Of a stretch of 63,754 bases of DNA, positions 25,950-37,219 are shown in pieces. Every line of letters starts with the position of its first letter. The stretch's first letter is position 1. The position numbers and the translations under genes were made by a program. The notes under the pieces were generated by a model that was not told where the DNA came from, made no database searches, and saw nothing but the letters and a program-made list of their open reading frames with translations. Source of the DNA: Alphaproteobacteria bacterium (GTDB lineage: Bacteria; Pseudomonadota; Alphaproteobacteria; TMED109); the NCBI GenBank assembly GCA_022824395.1, contig JAJDZX010000107.1, positions 1 through 63,754 of the forward strand, in the 5' to 3' direction.

Positions 25950-27479
25950 ATGGATCTTCGCGCATCCGAGATCTCCTCGATCCTCAAGCAGCAGATCGAG
26001 GACTTCGAGACCGGCGCCGAAGTCGCCGAAGTCGGTGAGGTGATCGCGGTCGGAGACGGCATTGCCCGCATCTACGGCCTGGACGAGGTGATGGCCGGCG
26101 AGCTCGTCGAATTCCCCGGCAGCATCGTGGGGATGGCGCTCAACCTCGAGGCCGACAACGTCGGCGTGGTGATCTTCGGCGACGACCGCTCGATCCGCGA
26201 GGGCGACACCGTCAAGCGCACCGGGCGCATCGTCGATGCGCCGGTCGGTCCGAGCATGCTCGGCCGGGTGGTCGACGCCCTCGGCAACCCGATCGACGGC
26301 GGCTCCGACATCGAGGTCACGGAACGGCGCCCGGTCGACGTCCGGGCGCCGGGCATCATTGCCCGGCAGTCGGTCTTCGAGCCGATGCAGACCGGCCTCA
26401 AGGCCATCGATTCGCTGGTCCCGATCGGCCGCGGCCAGCGCGAGCTCATCATCGGGGACCGCCAGACCGGGAAGACCGCGCTCGCGGTCGACACCATCAT
26501 CAACCAGAAGGACATCAACGCCCACGGCCCCGTCGAGAAGCGCCTCCAGTGCATCTACGTCGCGATCGGCCAGAAGCGGTCCACGGTCGCCCAGGTCGTG
26601 CGCACCCTGCAGGACGCGGGCGCCATGGACTACACCTGCGTCGTGGCCGCGACGGCGTCGGAGCCCGCCCCGCTCCAGTACCTTGCCCCCTATACCGGCT
26701 GCACCATCGGCGAATGGTTCCGCGACAACGGGCAGCACGCCCTCATCATCTACGACGATCTCTCCAAGCAGGCGGTGGCCTATCGCCAGATGTCGCTGCT
26801 CCTGCGCCGCCCGCCGGGCCGGGAGGCCTACCCGGGCGACGTGTTCTACCTGCATTCGCGGCTGCTGGAACGGGCCGCCAAGCTGTCCGACGAGGAGGGC
26901 GGGGGCTCGCTGACCGCGCTCCCGATCATCGAGACCCAGGCGAACGACGTGTCCGCCTACATTCCCACCAACGTGATCTCGATCACCGACGGCCAGATCT
27001 TTCTCGAGACCGATCTCTTCTATCAGGGCATCCGGCCGGCCATCAACGTCGGCATCTCCGTGAGCCGGGTCGGCTCCGCCGCCCAGGTCAAGGCGATGAA
27101 GAAGGTGGCGGGGACCATCAAGCTCGAACTCGCCCAGTACCGCGAGATGGCGGCGTTTGCCCAGTTCGGCTCCGACCTCGACGCCTCGACCCAGCGCCTC
27201 CTCAAGCGGGGCGCCCGTCTTACCGAGCTGCTCAAGCAGGGGCAGTACGCGCCACTGTCCGTCGAGGAGCAGGTCTGCGTGATCTTCGCGGGCGTGAACG
27301 GCTACTGCGACGCGATCGAGACCGGCCAGATCCAGCGGTTCGAGGAAGGGTTCCTGGCCCTGCTGCGGGCCGAGCACGGCGACCTCCTGGCGGAGATCCG
27401 CGACAGCGGCGAGCTCTCGGAGGACACTGACGCCAAGCTCCGCGCCGCGCTCGACTCCTTCGTCGCGAGCTTCGGCTAG
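25950..27479 (+). CDS. atpA: ATP synthase F1 subunit alpha
   Basis: A 509-residue regulatory alpha subunit. The Walker A motif is GDRQTGKTA, the Walker B is in [13 protein letters not shown], and the signature [14 protein letters not shown] is present, as are the N-terminal barrel motifs [17 protein letters not shown]. It starts directly at the atpH stop. Typical length for the family. Confidence 0.98.
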   Translation: MDLRASEISSILKQQIEDFETGAEVAEVGEVIAVGDGIARIYGLDEVMAGELVEFPGSIVGMALNLEADNVGVVIFGDDRSIREGDTVKRTGRIVDAPVGPSMLGRVVDALGNPIDGGSDIEVTERRPVDVRAPGIIARQSVFEPMQTGLKAIDSLVPIGRGQRELIIGDRQTGKTALAVDTIINQKDINAHGPVEKRLQCIYVAIGQKRSTVAQVVRTLQDAGAMDYTCVVAATASEPAPLQYLAPYTGCTIGEWFRDNGQHALIIYDDLSKQAVAYRQMSLLLRRPPGREAYPGDVFYLHSRLLERAAKLSDEEGGGSLTALPIIETQANDVSAYIPTNVISITDGQIFLETDLFYQGIRPAINVGISVSRVGSAAQVKAMKKVAGTIKLELAQYREMAAFAQFGSDLDASTQRLLKRGARLTELLKQGQYAPLSVEEQVCVIFAGVNGYCDAIETGQIQRFEEGFLALLRAEHGDLLAEIRDSGELSEDTDAKLRAALDSFVASFG

Positions 27480-27500
27480 GACCCCGAGAAGCCGCCGGCC

Positions 27501-28394
27501 ATGTCGAGCCTCAAGGAACTCCGGACGCGGATCAGCAGCGTCCGTTCGACGCGGAAGATCACGCAGGCCATGAAGATGGTGGCCGCCTCGAAGCTGCGCC
27601 GGTCCCAGGAGCGCGCCGAACGCGCCCGCCCGTACGCCGCCGGGATGGAGGCGATGGTGGCGCGGCTCGCCGGCACGGTCGCGCCCGAGGATGCCCCGCC
27701 GCTGCTGGTCGGCACCGGCAGCCGGAAGGTGGCCCTGCTGCTGGTCATCACGGCGGACCGCGGGCTTTGCGGCGCCTTCAACACAGGGGTGGTCCGGGCG
27801 GTGCGGCGCAAGCTCGTGGCGCTCGCCGAGGATTCGGTCGAGGCGAAGATCTACTGCGTCGGGCGCAAGGGCTACGACATGCTGCGCCGCACGCACGGCG
27901 AGCGGATTGTGGGCAGCCGGCTCCTGCCGCCCGGGCGCGACCTGCCCTTCGCCGAGGCGGCGGCGGTCGCCGAGGAGATCCTGGGCCTGTTCGCCGACGG
28001 CGGCTTCGACCTGTGCACCATGCATTACAACCGGTTCCGCTCGGCGATGTCGCAAGTGGTCACGGAGACCGGGATCATTCCGCGCACCGCGCCGGAATCG
28101 GAAGCGCCGGACGAGCCGGCCGCGGCGCCGGCCGTCGGCGCGCTGCACGAGTTCGAACCCGGCGAGGACGAGCTCCTCGCCGAGCTCCTCCCGCGCAACC
28201 TCGCCGTGCAGATCCATGGCGCGTTCCTCGAGAGCGCGGCCGGCGAGCACGGCGCGCGCATGACGGCGATGGAGAATGCCACCCGGAACGCGGGCGACAT
28301 GATCGGCCGCCTGGAGCTGTCGTACAACCGCCAGCGCCAGGCGGCCATCACCAAGGAGCTCATCGAGATCATCTCGGGCTCGGAAGCACTGTAG
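27501..28394 (+). CDS. atpG: ATP synthase F1 subunit gamma
   Basis: A 297-residue central-stalk subunit. The N-terminal helix SLKELRTRISSVRSTRKITQ AMKMVAASKLRR and the C-terminal helix MTAMENATRNAGDMIGRLELS YNRQRQAAITKELIEI form the rotor coiled coil. ADRGLCGAFNTGV is the conserved core. An alphaproteobacterial-type insert around 215-235 is rich in Pro, Ala and Glu. Confidence 0.97.
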   Translation: MSSLKELRTRISSVRSTRKITQAMKMVAASKLRRSQERAERARPYAAGMEAMVARLAGTVAPEDAPPLLVGTGSRKVALLLVITADRGLCGAFNTGVVRAVRRKLVALAEDSVEAKIYCVGRKGYDMLRRTHGERIVGSRLLPPGRDLPFAEAAAVAEEILGLFADGGFDLCTMHYNRFRSAMSQVVTETGIIPRTAPESEAPDEPAAAPAVGALHEFEPGEDELLAELLPRNLAVQIHGAFLESAAGEHGARMTAMENATRNAGDMIGRLELSYNRQRQAAITKELIEIISGSEAL

Positions 28395-29849
<1,455 letters not shown>

Positions 29850-29850
29850 C

Positions 29851-30270
29851 ATGGCGGACGCGCCGCTGATCGACCTCGAGCTGATCACGCCCGAGGCAAC
29901 GGTGCTCGCGGCCACGCCCGAGATGGTGGTCGTGCCCGGGTCCGAGGGGGAATTCGGCGTGCTCCGGGACCATGCGCCGGTCCTGTCGTCGCTGCGGCCC
30001 GGCGTCGTGCAGGTGCACGCGACGTTCGACGCCGAGCCCGAGTGCTACTTCGTGACCGGCGGATTCACCGAGGCGGGGCCCGAACATTGCCTCATCCTCG
30101 CGGACGCGGCGGTGCCGGTCTCGGAGATCGACACGGAGGCGGCGGACCGGGCGGTGGCCGAGGCCGAGGAGGCCGTTCGCGAGGCGGGCACGGGAACCGA
30201 CGAGGCGGCGCGCGAGCGCGCCGCCCGTGCGCTCGAGGTCGCGGCGGCGAGGCGCGCCGCAGCGGGCTGA
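29851..30270 (+). CDS. atpC: ATP synthase F1 subunit epsilon
   Basis: A 139-residue subunit. The N-terminal beta sandwich shows LELITPEATVLAATPEMVVVPGSEGEFGVL RDHAPVL-type motifs, and FVTGGFTEAGPEHCLILAD closes it. A C-terminal helical part is rich in Ala, Glu and Arg. It starts one base after the atpD stop and is the last gene of the operon. The F0 genes are not in this window, as is usual for alphaproteobacteria. Confidence 0.95.
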   Translation: MADAPLIDLELITPEATVLAATPEMVVVPGSEGEFGVLRDHAPVLSSLRPGVVQVHATFDAEPECYFVTGGFTEAGPEHCLILADAAVPVSEIDTEAADRAVAEAEEAVREAGTGTDEAARERAARALEVAAARRAAAG

Positions 30271-30600
30271 ACACGGCCAGCAGCCCGCGGAGGCCGGACG
30301 ACGGCTGCACGGCGCCCCCGGAACCCACGGGCAATGAGACCACGCTGAAGGACAGGCGTGCGCATGTGAGCGCGTAGGCGCAACTCTGCTCGTCGCGGCC
30401 GCCCCGGCCGCTTCCTGCCGGAGACGACTGAAGCCGGGCGGGGATCGCCCTCACCCGCGAGACGCCGCGCCCGGGACGATCCGGCGCCGGGGCCCCTGAC
30501 CGCCTTCGCCGGGACAACCCGCCGGGCGGCGGTTCACTACAATCGATCCATCGCGATCCCGGCGCCCGGTGCGCCGCACCCAGGCCAGTGGAGGCCCCCC
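30271..30600. other. intergenic stretch after atpC
   Basis: About 330 GC-rich bases. I see no convincing gene or T-tailed hairpin; the terminator of the atp operon could be Rho-dependent. Confidence 0.35.
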
Positions 30601-31377
30601 ATGAGCGCCGTCCTCTCCGCCGCGCAGGCCGGCTCCGTGGATTCCGAAGCCGTCGAGCGCGAGCTTCGGGTCCAGCTCGCCGCCGCGTACCGGCTCGTCG
30701 AGCACTTCGGGTGGTCCGAGCTCATCTACGGACACCTCACGGTGCGCATCCCCGGCGAGGTCCCGACCTTCCTCATCAATCCCTACGGCTTCAACTACGA
30801 GGAGATCACGGCCTCCAGCCTCGTGCGGATCGATGTCGACGGGAACGTGGTCGGCGAGTCGAACCATCCGGTGAACCGCGCCGGTTTCGTCATCCACTCC
30901 GCCGTCCACATGGCGAACTCGGTCAACAAGTGCGTCATGCACACCCACACCCGCGCCGGCATGGCTGTCGCCGCGCTCGAGGACGGCCTCCTCCAGGTGC
31001 ACATGTACTCGACCGGGTTCCACGGCCGGACCGCCTATCACGAGTACGAGGGGCCGAGCCTCGATCTCGACGAACGCGAACGCCTGCTCGCCGACCTCGG
31101 TGACAGCAAGGCGATGATCCTGCGCAACCACGGCATCCTCACGGTCGGCCGCACCATCCCCGAGGCGTTCATCCTGCTCTACCGCCTGGAACGCGCCTGC
31201 CAGGTCCAGCTCGACGCCATGGCGGCGGGCCGGCTGCACGCCATCGACCCGAAGGTGGTGGCGCACTCGGCGAGGCAGACCACGCGCTTTCTGGAATCCG
31301 AGGCCGAGGCGGGCGAACTCGAGTTCCAGGCGCTGATGCGCAAGCTCGACCGGATCGACGCGTCGTACCGGGACTGA
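30601..31377 (+). CDS. class II aldolase/adducin family protein (copy 2)
   Basis: A 258-residue paralogue of the protein at 8682-9470. It shares YRLVEHFGWSELIYGHL, LINPYGFNYEEITASSLVRID, the metal site VMHTHTRAGMAVAALEDG and LRNHGILT. The pattern of the two copies is closely similar across the whole length. It lies between the atp operon and rppH, where many alphaproteobacteria have no such gene, so it may be an insertion. The substrate is unknown. Confidence 0.88.
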   Translation: MSAVLSAAQAGSVDSEAVERELRVQLAAAYRLVEHFGWSELIYGHLTVRIPGEVPTFLINPYGFNYEEITASSLVRIDVDGNVVGESNHPVNRAGFVIHSAVHMANSVNKCVMHTHTRAGMAVAALEDGLLQVHMYSTGFHGRTAYHEYEGPSLDLDERERLLADLGDSKAMILRNHGILTVGRTIPEAFILLYRLERACQVQLDAMAAGRLHAIDPKVVAHSARQTTRFLESEAEAGELEFQALMRKLDRIDASYRD

Positions 31378-31575
31378 CGTTCGCGCCGTTGCTGCGCCTC
31401 GGCCCGGACCTTGCCGGGCGCATCGGCAGTGCGGTGCGGCGAGCGTCCGGATCGCCGCCCGCGCGGCAGAACCCGAGGTAGCGGCGCTCGGAGTGAGGGC
31501 GCCAGGGGTTCAGCGCCCAAAAAAGGCAAAGATCCGGATGTGGCCGCGGCTGGGACGGCGAGCGCGGGTGTCCGG

Positions 31576-32049
31576 TCAGTTTTCGGCAGGCCGATCCAGG
31601 AGCTCTGCGAACTCGGCGAGCAGTTCCACGTACATCGCCCGCTTGAAGGGCACGATCAGGTGCGGCAGCTCGTGCGGGGACACCCAGCGCCACGCCGAGA
31701 ATTCACCGCCCGGGCCGATGTCGATTTCCGATTCCGGACCCGTGTGCCGCATCGCGAACCACTTCTGCCGCTGCCCCCGGTAGCGCCCCTTCCACAGGTT
31801 GCCGGTCAGCGCGTCCGGGAGGTCGTAGCGGAGCCAGCCGCGCGAACTGGCGAGGACTTCCGCCTGCGCGACCCCCGTTTCCTCGCGGAGCTCGCGGAAC
31901 GCGGCGGCCTCCGGGTCCTCGCCCGCGTCGATCCCGCCCTGCGGCAGCTGCCAGGCGTCGGCCGTGTCGATGCGCTGGCCGACGAACGCCTTGCCGAGCG
32001 GGTTGAGCAGCAGGATTCCGACCGCCGGACGATAGAGATCGCCGGGCAT
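31576..32049 (-). CDS. rppH: RNA pyrophosphohydrolase
   Basis: A 157-residue NUDIX enzyme that removes pyrophosphate from mRNA 5' ends to start decay. Its start YRPAVGILLLNPLGKAFVGQR and WQLPQGGIDAGEDPEAAAFRE LREETGV (the NUDIX box) are typical, and KRYRGQ-type motif GRYRGQRQKWFAMR is conserved. It is 14 bases downstream of ctpA and probably cotranscribed. Confidence 0.94.
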   Translation of the reverse strand: MPGDLYRPAVGILLLNPLGKAFVGQRIDTADAWQLPQGGIDAGEDPEAAAFRELREETGVAQAEVLASSRGWLRYDLPDALTGNLWKGRYRGQRQKWFAMRHTGPESEIDIGPGGEFSAWRWVSPHELPHLIVPFKRAMYVELLAEFAELLDRPAEN

Positions 32050-32063
32050 GGGTGGGGGCGGGT

Positions 32064-33401
32064 TCAGGCCGCCTTCGGCCGGAAGAGCTCCAGCCCGCGG
32101 AGCAGGTCGAGCGCCCGCTGCAGCTGGTAGTCCTCGAGCGAGGGATCGGCCTCCTCGACGGCCGCGACCTCCGGATCGTTGGCCGGATCCTCGGCGGAAT
32201 CCGTTTCCTCGCTCTCGCTCTCGAGGGCATTCCGCAGCGTGGCCTCGCTCCGGCCGGCGCCGGTTTCCAGGACCTCGATGCGCGCGAGCGGCACCTCGAT
32301 GTCCGGCGTGACGCCGGTCGACTGGATCGAGCGCCCTTCGGGCGTGTAGTAGCGCGCCGTCGTCAGGCGCATGGCCCCGTGCTCACCGAGCGGCAGGACG
32401 GTCTGGACGGATCCCTTGCCGAAGGTCTTGGTCCCCATCAGGATTGCGCGGCCGTGGTCCTGGAGCGCGCCGGACACGATTTCGGACGCGCTCGCCGAGC
32501 CGCCGTTCACCAGGACGACGATCGGGAGGCCGCCGGAGATGTCTCCGCTGCTCGCGTTGAACTGTTGCTGGGTCTGGTTGGTGCGGCCCCGGGTGGAGAC
32601 GATGACCCCCCGCTCCAGGAAGAAATCAGCCACCGCCACGGCCTGCGTCAGCAGGCCGCCCGGGTTGTTCCGCAGATCCAGCACGATTCCCTGGATGTTC
32701 TCCGGCCCGATTTCCGCATGGAGTTCCTCGAAGCTCTTCTTGACGCCGTTGGTCGTCTGTTCGGTGAAGGAACTGATCCGGATGTAGCCCACGTTCCCTT
32801 CGGCCCGCGCGCGCACCGACTGGACGTGGATGATTTCGCGGATGATCGTGACATCGAAGGGTTCAATGCCGGGCCGGCTCACGCGGATGATGATCTCCGT
32901 GTTGGGCTCGCCCCGCATGCGGTCGACGGCCTCGGACAGGGTCAGCCCCAGCACGGCCTCGTCGTCGATGTGGGTGATCAGGTCGCCCGCCAGGACGCCG
33001 GCCCGGTACGCAGGGGTGTCGTCGATGGGCGAGACAACCTTGACGAAGCCGTTTTCCATGGTCACTTCGATCCCGAGTCCGCCGAAGCGGCCGCTCGTCT
33101 GCACCTGCATTTCTTCGAACTGGTCGGCACTCATGTAGCTGGAATGGGGGTCGAGGGCCTGCAGCATCCCGTTGAGCGCGGCGTGGATCAGGGTCTGGTC
33201 GTCGACCGTTTCCACGTAGTCCTCGCGGACGCGCTGAAAGACCTGACCGAACAGATCGAGCTGGCGATAGGTCTCGCTGTTGGGCGTGCCAGCGCTGCTT
33301 TGCTGGTTGGGCGAGCAGGTACCGATCAGCACCACGAGGAGTGCGGCCAGGGCGCCTGCACCAAAGTGGAGGCCCGTGCGGGTCATGCGGGTCACGGTCA
33401 T
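32064..33401 (-). CDS. ctpA: S41 carboxy-terminal processing peptidase
   Basis: A 445-residue periplasmic serine protease. The N-terminal hydrophobic segment AGALAALLVVLIGTCS may be a lipoprotein-type signal. The PDZ domain (about 90-170) precedes the catalytic core with GSASASEIVSGAL (Ser) and GKGSVQTVLPL (Lys). The C-terminal acidic tail is of low complexity. It is the first of the ctpA-rppH pair, next to the atp operon as in other alphaproteobacteria. Confidence 0.93.
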   Translation of the reverse strand: MTVTRMTRTGLHFGAGALAALLVVLIGTCSPNQQSSAGTPNSETYRQLDLFGQVFQRVREDYVETVDDQTLIHAALNGMLQALDPHSSYMSADQFEEMQVQTSGRFGGLGIEVTMENGFVKVVSPIDDTPAYRAGVLAGDLITHIDDEAVLGLTLSEAVDRMRGEPNTEIIIRVSRPGIEPFDVTIIREIIHVQSVRARAEGNVGYIRISSFTEQTTNGVKKSFEELHAEIGPENIQGIVLDLRNNPGGLLTQAVAVADFFLERGVIVSTRGRTNQTQQQFNASSGDISGGLPIVVLVNGGSASASEIVSGALQDHGRAILMGTKTFGKGSVQTVLPLGEHGAMRLTTARYYTPEGRSIQSTGVTPDIEVPLARIEVLETGAGRSEATLRNALESESEETDSAEDPANDPEVAAVEEADPSLEDYQLQRALDLLRGLELFRPKAA

Positions 33402-33567
33402 CTCAGTGCTAAGGCGCGGGCAGCCGCCCGGCCTCTCCGAAAAGGCAGTCTTGATTTTCTAATCTAGTCGGTCGGAACGCGGCGGGCTAGGGCCGCAAGG
33501 GCTTGCGGCGGGTTCCTGCCACGACTAGCGTCGGGGCGCCCAGGAGGGTTGGAGCTCGGAAAATCCA

Positions 33568-33882
33568 ATGTCGACGATTCACGTAGTGGCCGTGATCAAG
33601 GCCAAGCCAGGCAAGCGCGCGGAACTTCTCCAAGCGTTTCAGGCCAATGTACCCGCTGTCCACGCAGAAGACGGCTGCATCGAGTACGTCGCCACCGTCG
33701 ACGCCGACGATGTTGGCGGGTTCCAGGCCCGCTTCGGCGACGACTCCTTCGTCGTGGTCGAGAAGTGGGCGAGTCTCGACGCCCTGAAGGCGCACGCGGT
33801 GTCGCCGCACATGCGCGAGTATGCGGCCCGCGCGAAAGACCTGATCGCCGAACGGGCGGTGCACGTCCTGACCGCAGCCTGA
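33568..33882 (+). CDS. antibiotic biosynthesis monooxygenase (ABM) domain protein
   Basis: A 104-residue dimeric alpha-beta barrel protein of the YgiN/ABM family. It shows VVAVIKAKPGKRAELLQAF, then EDGCIEYVA and FVVVEKWASLDALKAHAVSPHM, the usual pattern. Such proteins act as quinol monooxygenases or heme-associated proteins. The exact substrate is unknown. Confidence 0.85.
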   Translation: MSTIHVVAVIKAKPGKRAELLQAFQANVPAVHAEDGCIEYVATVDADDVGGFQARFGDDSFVVVEKWASLDALKAHAVSPHMREYAARAKDLIAERAVHVLTAA

Positions 33883-34061
33883 CGGCCCCGGCCGGCCATC
33901 ATCGGCCGGACCCGCGACCGACGACGCAGCCGGCGGGTGCCCGGACGCCCGTACCGACTCGCGGCCGGTTCCGGGGTGAAGCCCGGCCCGGGCCCGCCGG
34001 TTGGCACGCGGGCCCCGCGCCCCTATGTATGCAGACCCGCCTCCCCGCCGGCTCGACTGAC

Positions 34062-34922
34062 ATGACCATCGCGTTTGCAAAGATGCACGGGCTCGGCAAC
34101 GACTTCGTCATCGTCGATGCGCGGCGGCGCTCGCTTGAGCCCGCGCCCGATCGGATCGTGCGCCTGGCGGAGCGTCGCACGGGCATCGGCTTCGATCAGC
34201 TGATCCTGCTCGAGCCCGATGCCGGGGCGGCGGACGTGGCCATGCGAATCTTCAACCGCGACGGGAGCTCGGCCGAAGCCTGCGGCAACGCGGCCCGGTG
34301 CATCGGGCGCCTGCTGGCCGACGAGCATCGCCCCGGCCGCCCGGTCGCGATCAGCACGCCCGCCGGCGTGATCACGGCGCTTCCCCGGGCGGACGGACAG
34401 GTGACGGTGGAACTGGTTCCGCCCGCGTTCGACTGGGAGCGGATTCCCCTCGCGGAGCCCAGGGATACGCTCGATCTTGGCCTTGTGGCCGGCCCGCTGT
34501 GCGGCGGCGTCGCGGTCAACGTGGGCAATCCGCACGTGGTCTTCGTCGCGGACCGTCTCCGGGACGTCGATCTGGCAAGGTGGGGCCCGGAGCTGGAGCA
34601 CAATCCGCTGTTCCCCGAGCAGACGAACGTCGAGGTCATCTGCATGGACCGGGACGCGGCAACCGCACGGCCGGCCCGTGACCGGATCACCATGCGGGTG
34701 TGGGAGCGCGGCGCCGGGCTCACGCGGGCCTGCGGAACCGGGGCCTGCGCCGCCCTGGCGGCGGCCCATCGGCTCGGTATCGGCGACCGGGCGGCTGCGG
34801 TACGCTTTCTCGACGGGGGCACCCTCGACATCGAATGGCGCGAGCAAGACGGACGGATCTGCATGACCGGTGATGCGGAACTGAGCTTCCGCGGCGAAGT
34901 GCCCGAGGAGGCGCTGCTGTGA
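34062..34922 (+). CDS. dapF: diaminopimelate epimerase
   Basis: A 286-residue epimerase for LL- to meso-diaminopimelate in lysine and peptidoglycan synthesis. The two catalytic cysteines are in EACGNAARCIG and RACGTGACAAL. The N-terminus AFAKMHGLGNDFVIVDA and NVGNPHVVFVAD are diagnostic. The ATG at 34062 begins the homology. Its stop overlaps the mtaB start. Confidence 0.96.
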   Translation: MTIAFAKMHGLGNDFVIVDARRRSLEPAPDRIVRLAERRTGIGFDQLILLEPDAGAADVAMRIFNRDGSSAEACGNAARCIGRLLADEHRPGRPVAISTPAGVITALPRADGQVTVELVPPAFDWERIPLAEPRDTLDLGLVAGPLCGGVAVNVGNPHVVFVADRLRDVDLARWGPELEHNPLFPEQTNVEVICMDRDAATARPARDRITMRVWERGAGLTRACGTGACAALAAAHRLGIGDRAAAVRFLDGGTLDIEWREQDGRICMTGDAELSFRGEVPEEALL

Positions 34923-36151
34923 CCGCGCCGCGGGTTGTCACCTTCGGCTGCCGGCTGAACCGCCACGAGTCGGAGGTCATCGAGCGCCACGCGGCCGCGG
35001 CCGGCCTCCGCGACACCATCGTCGTGAACACGTGCGCCGTGACGGCGAAGGCCGTCCGCGAAGCCCGCCGCACGGCCCGCCGGATTCGCCGGGAACAGCC
35101 GCATGCCCGGATCGTGGTCACCGGCTGCGCCGCCCAGACCGACCCGGAAACCTTCGCCGCGATGGCCGAGGTCGACGCCGTCGTCGGGAACGACGAGAAG
35201 CTGCGCCCGGCCACCTGGAGCGCGGAGCGGCTAACGGGCTCGCGGGTGGCCGCGGCGACGGAGATGGCGGCGGTGGCCGGGAGCGTGGCCACCCTGCGCG
35301 GCCGGACCCGCAGTTTCGTGCCCATCCAGAACGGCTGCGATCACCGCTGCACGTTCTGCATCATTCCGTACGGCCGCGGACCCAGCCGGAGCGTGGCCCC
35401 CGAGGCGGTCATCGCGGAAATTCGCGAAGCGGTGCGGCGCGGGGTCCCCGAGGTGGTTCTGACGGGCGTGGACCTCACCGACTACGGCGCCGGGCTTGCC
35501 AGCCCGGTGACGTTCGGCGAACTGGTCCGCCGCATTCTCCGAGCGGTGCCCGAGCTTCCGCGGCTCCGGTTGTCCTCGATCGATGCCGCCGAGCTGGACG
35601 ATGCGCTGATCGACTGCTTCGGCAAAGAGCGGCGCCTGATGCCGCACCTGCATCTCAGCCTGCAGTCGCACGATCCCATGATCCTCAAGCGGATGCGCCG
35701 GCGGCACACGCCGGAACAGGCCGAACGACTGCTGGAACGGGTCCGGGCGGCGCGGCCGGACATTGCATTCGGGGCCGACTTCATTGCGGGCTTCCCGACA
35801 GAATCCGACGCCATGTTCGGGAACACGCTGGCCGCCGTGGAGCGGCTCGGGCTCATCCACCTCCACGTGTTCCCGTACTCGGAGCGTCCGGGCACGCCGG
35901 CGGCGCGCATGCCGCAAGTGGCGCCGACGGTCCGCCATGCGCGGGCCCAGGCTCTCCGGACCGCCGGGGAGCGGATGTTCCGGCGGCGCCTGCGTGACCG
36001 TGCGGGCACCGTCGCCGCCATCCTCGTGGAGGACGAGGGGGGACTTGGGCGGACCGAGGACTACCTTCCAGCCGCCGCCCCCGGCGCCGTGCCGGGGTCG
36101 ATCGTGCGGCGGCGGGTCGAGGCGGTCGGCCGCCGGCTGTGTGCTGCATGA
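34919..36151 (+). CDS. mtaB: tRNA t6A37 methylthiotransferase MtaB
   Basis: A 410-residue radical SAM enzyme that thiomethylates t6A at tRNA position 37. The N-terminal UPF0004 domain supplies three cysteines (TFGCRLNRHE, NTCAVTAKA, TGCAAQ). The SAM cluster is NGCDHRCTFCIIPYGRGPSR (C-x3-C-x2-C). A C-terminal TRAM domain follows. Starts with GTG overlapping the dapF stop (GTGA) and ends overlapping yciB (ATGA), so dapF-mtaB-yciB are one coupled operon. Confidence 0.95.
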   Translation: MTAPRVVTFGCRLNRHESEVIERHAAAAGLRDTIVVNTCAVTAKAVREARRTARRIRREQPHARIVVTGCAAQTDPETFAAMAEVDAVVGNDEKLRPATWSAERLTGSRVAAATEMAAVAGSVATLRGRTRSFVPIQNGCDHRCTFCIIPYGRGPSRSVAPEAVIAEIREAVRRGVPEVVLTGVDLTDYGAGLASPVTFGELVRRILRAVPELPRLRLSSIDAAELDDALIDCFGKERRLMPHLHLSLQSHDPMILKRMRRRHTPEQAERLLERVRAARPDIAFGADFIAGFPTESDAMFGNTLAAVERLGLIHLHVFPYSERPGTPAARMPQVAPTVRHARAQALRTAGERMFRRRLRDRAGTVAAILVEDEGGLGRTEDYLPAAAPGAVPGSIVRRRVEAVGRRLCAA

Positions 36152-36741
36152 CGGCGCCGGAGCAGGGCCGGGCATTGCCGTCGCATGTGCGGACGGCGAT
36201 CGATTTCGTGCCGCTGCTCGTGTTCTTCGGCGCCAATTACGTCTGGGGGATCCTGCCCGCCACAGCGGTCCTCGTCGTCGCGACGACCATCGCCACCCTG
36301 GTGCTGTGGCTGGCCGAACGCCGCATTCCGCCCATTCCGGTGGCGACGGCGGTCCTGGTTGGGTTCTTTGGCGCCCTGACGCTCGTGTTCGACGATGCGT
36401 TCTTCATCAAGATCAAGCCGACCGTCGTCTCGCTGCTGTTTGCGGTGGTGCTCGCCGGCGGGCTCGCGCGCGGCAAGCTATTGGTGAAGTACCTGTTCGG
36501 GGCCGCGGGGATCCAGCTCAGGGATGCCGCGTGGCGGGTGCTGACGTGGCGGTGGATCGGGTTTTTCGTCCTGCTGGCTGTCCTCAACGAAGTGGTCTGG
36601 CGGTCGTTTTCGACCGACACCTGGGTGAGTTACAAGGTGTTCGGGATCCTGCCGCTCACCCTGCTGTTCGCGGGCCTGCAGATGCCGCTGATCCTGCGCG
36701 AGCAGAAGGCGCTGTCGGCATCGGGCGACTCACTGAACTGA
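36148..36741 (+). CDS. yciB: septation protein A / inner membrane protein YciB
   Basis: A 197-residue membrane protein (also named IspZ) with about five segments. It has the signatures IDFVPLLVFFGANYVWGI, DDAFFIKIKPTVVSLLFAVVL and a late NEVVWRSFSTDTWVSYKVFG, all typical of the family. It affects cell-envelope synthesis and septation. The ATG at 36148 overlaps the mtaB stop. Confidence 0.93.
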   Translation: MTAPEQGRALPSHVRTAIDFVPLLVFFGANYVWGILPATAVLVVATTIATLVLWLAERRIPPIPVATAVLVGFFGALTLVFDDAFFIKIKPTVVSLLFAVVLAGGLARGKLLVKYLFGAAGIQLRDAAWRVLTWRWIGFFVLLAVLNEVVWRSFSTDTWVSYKVFGILPLTLLFAGLQMPLILREQKALSASGDSLN

Positions 36742-36933
36742 CGCTTCCTTTCCTGCCGGCTCGCCCTTCTGGTCGCGCGATAGCCGATGGTTCGTGAAGC
36801 GACCAAGATCGAACGCCGACCGTCATTCAGGGCGGTAGATTCTGCATCCAGTTCGGTGCAAACTTGCCCAATCAGCGGAGGCTGCCCGAGGTCGAGAAGC
36901 ATGCGCAAGGGCAGCATGACGGAGTAATTTCGA

Positions 36934-37218
36934 ATGACTGATTCGAAAGATCCGATACGGTCTCGCTTCGGGACCGCTCCCGCGGATATCGCAAGGAGCC
37001 TGCGGGAGTTTTCGAAGTCCGCGGAAATGCTCGCCAATGATCGACCGCGTCTCATCGATGAGCACCCGTTGCAGTGGATTGGAGTGTATCGAGGCGAAGT
37101 GTCGGCGAAGGCCAATGATCTGCCATCGCTCATGGAGGAGCTGGAGAGGCGAGGCATTCCGCTGGGCGACACGATCGTTCGCTTCATCGAGAAGAACCAG
37201 CGCACGCTGATCCTCTAG
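36934..37218 (+). CDS. small DUF5678-like protein
   Basis: A 94-residue protein whose second half reads LQWIGVYRGEVSAKANDLPS and LEERG-type IPLGDTIVRFIE, resembling DUF5678. The N-terminal half is helical and basic. It is followed one base later by the aspartyl-protease-like gene, so they are a pair. The function is unknown. Confidence 0.65.
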   Translation: MTDSKDPIRSRFGTAPADIARSLREFSKSAEMLANDRPRLIDEHPLQWIGVYRGEVSAKANDLPSLMEELERRGIPLGDTIVRFIEKNQRTLIL

Positions 37219-37219
37219 A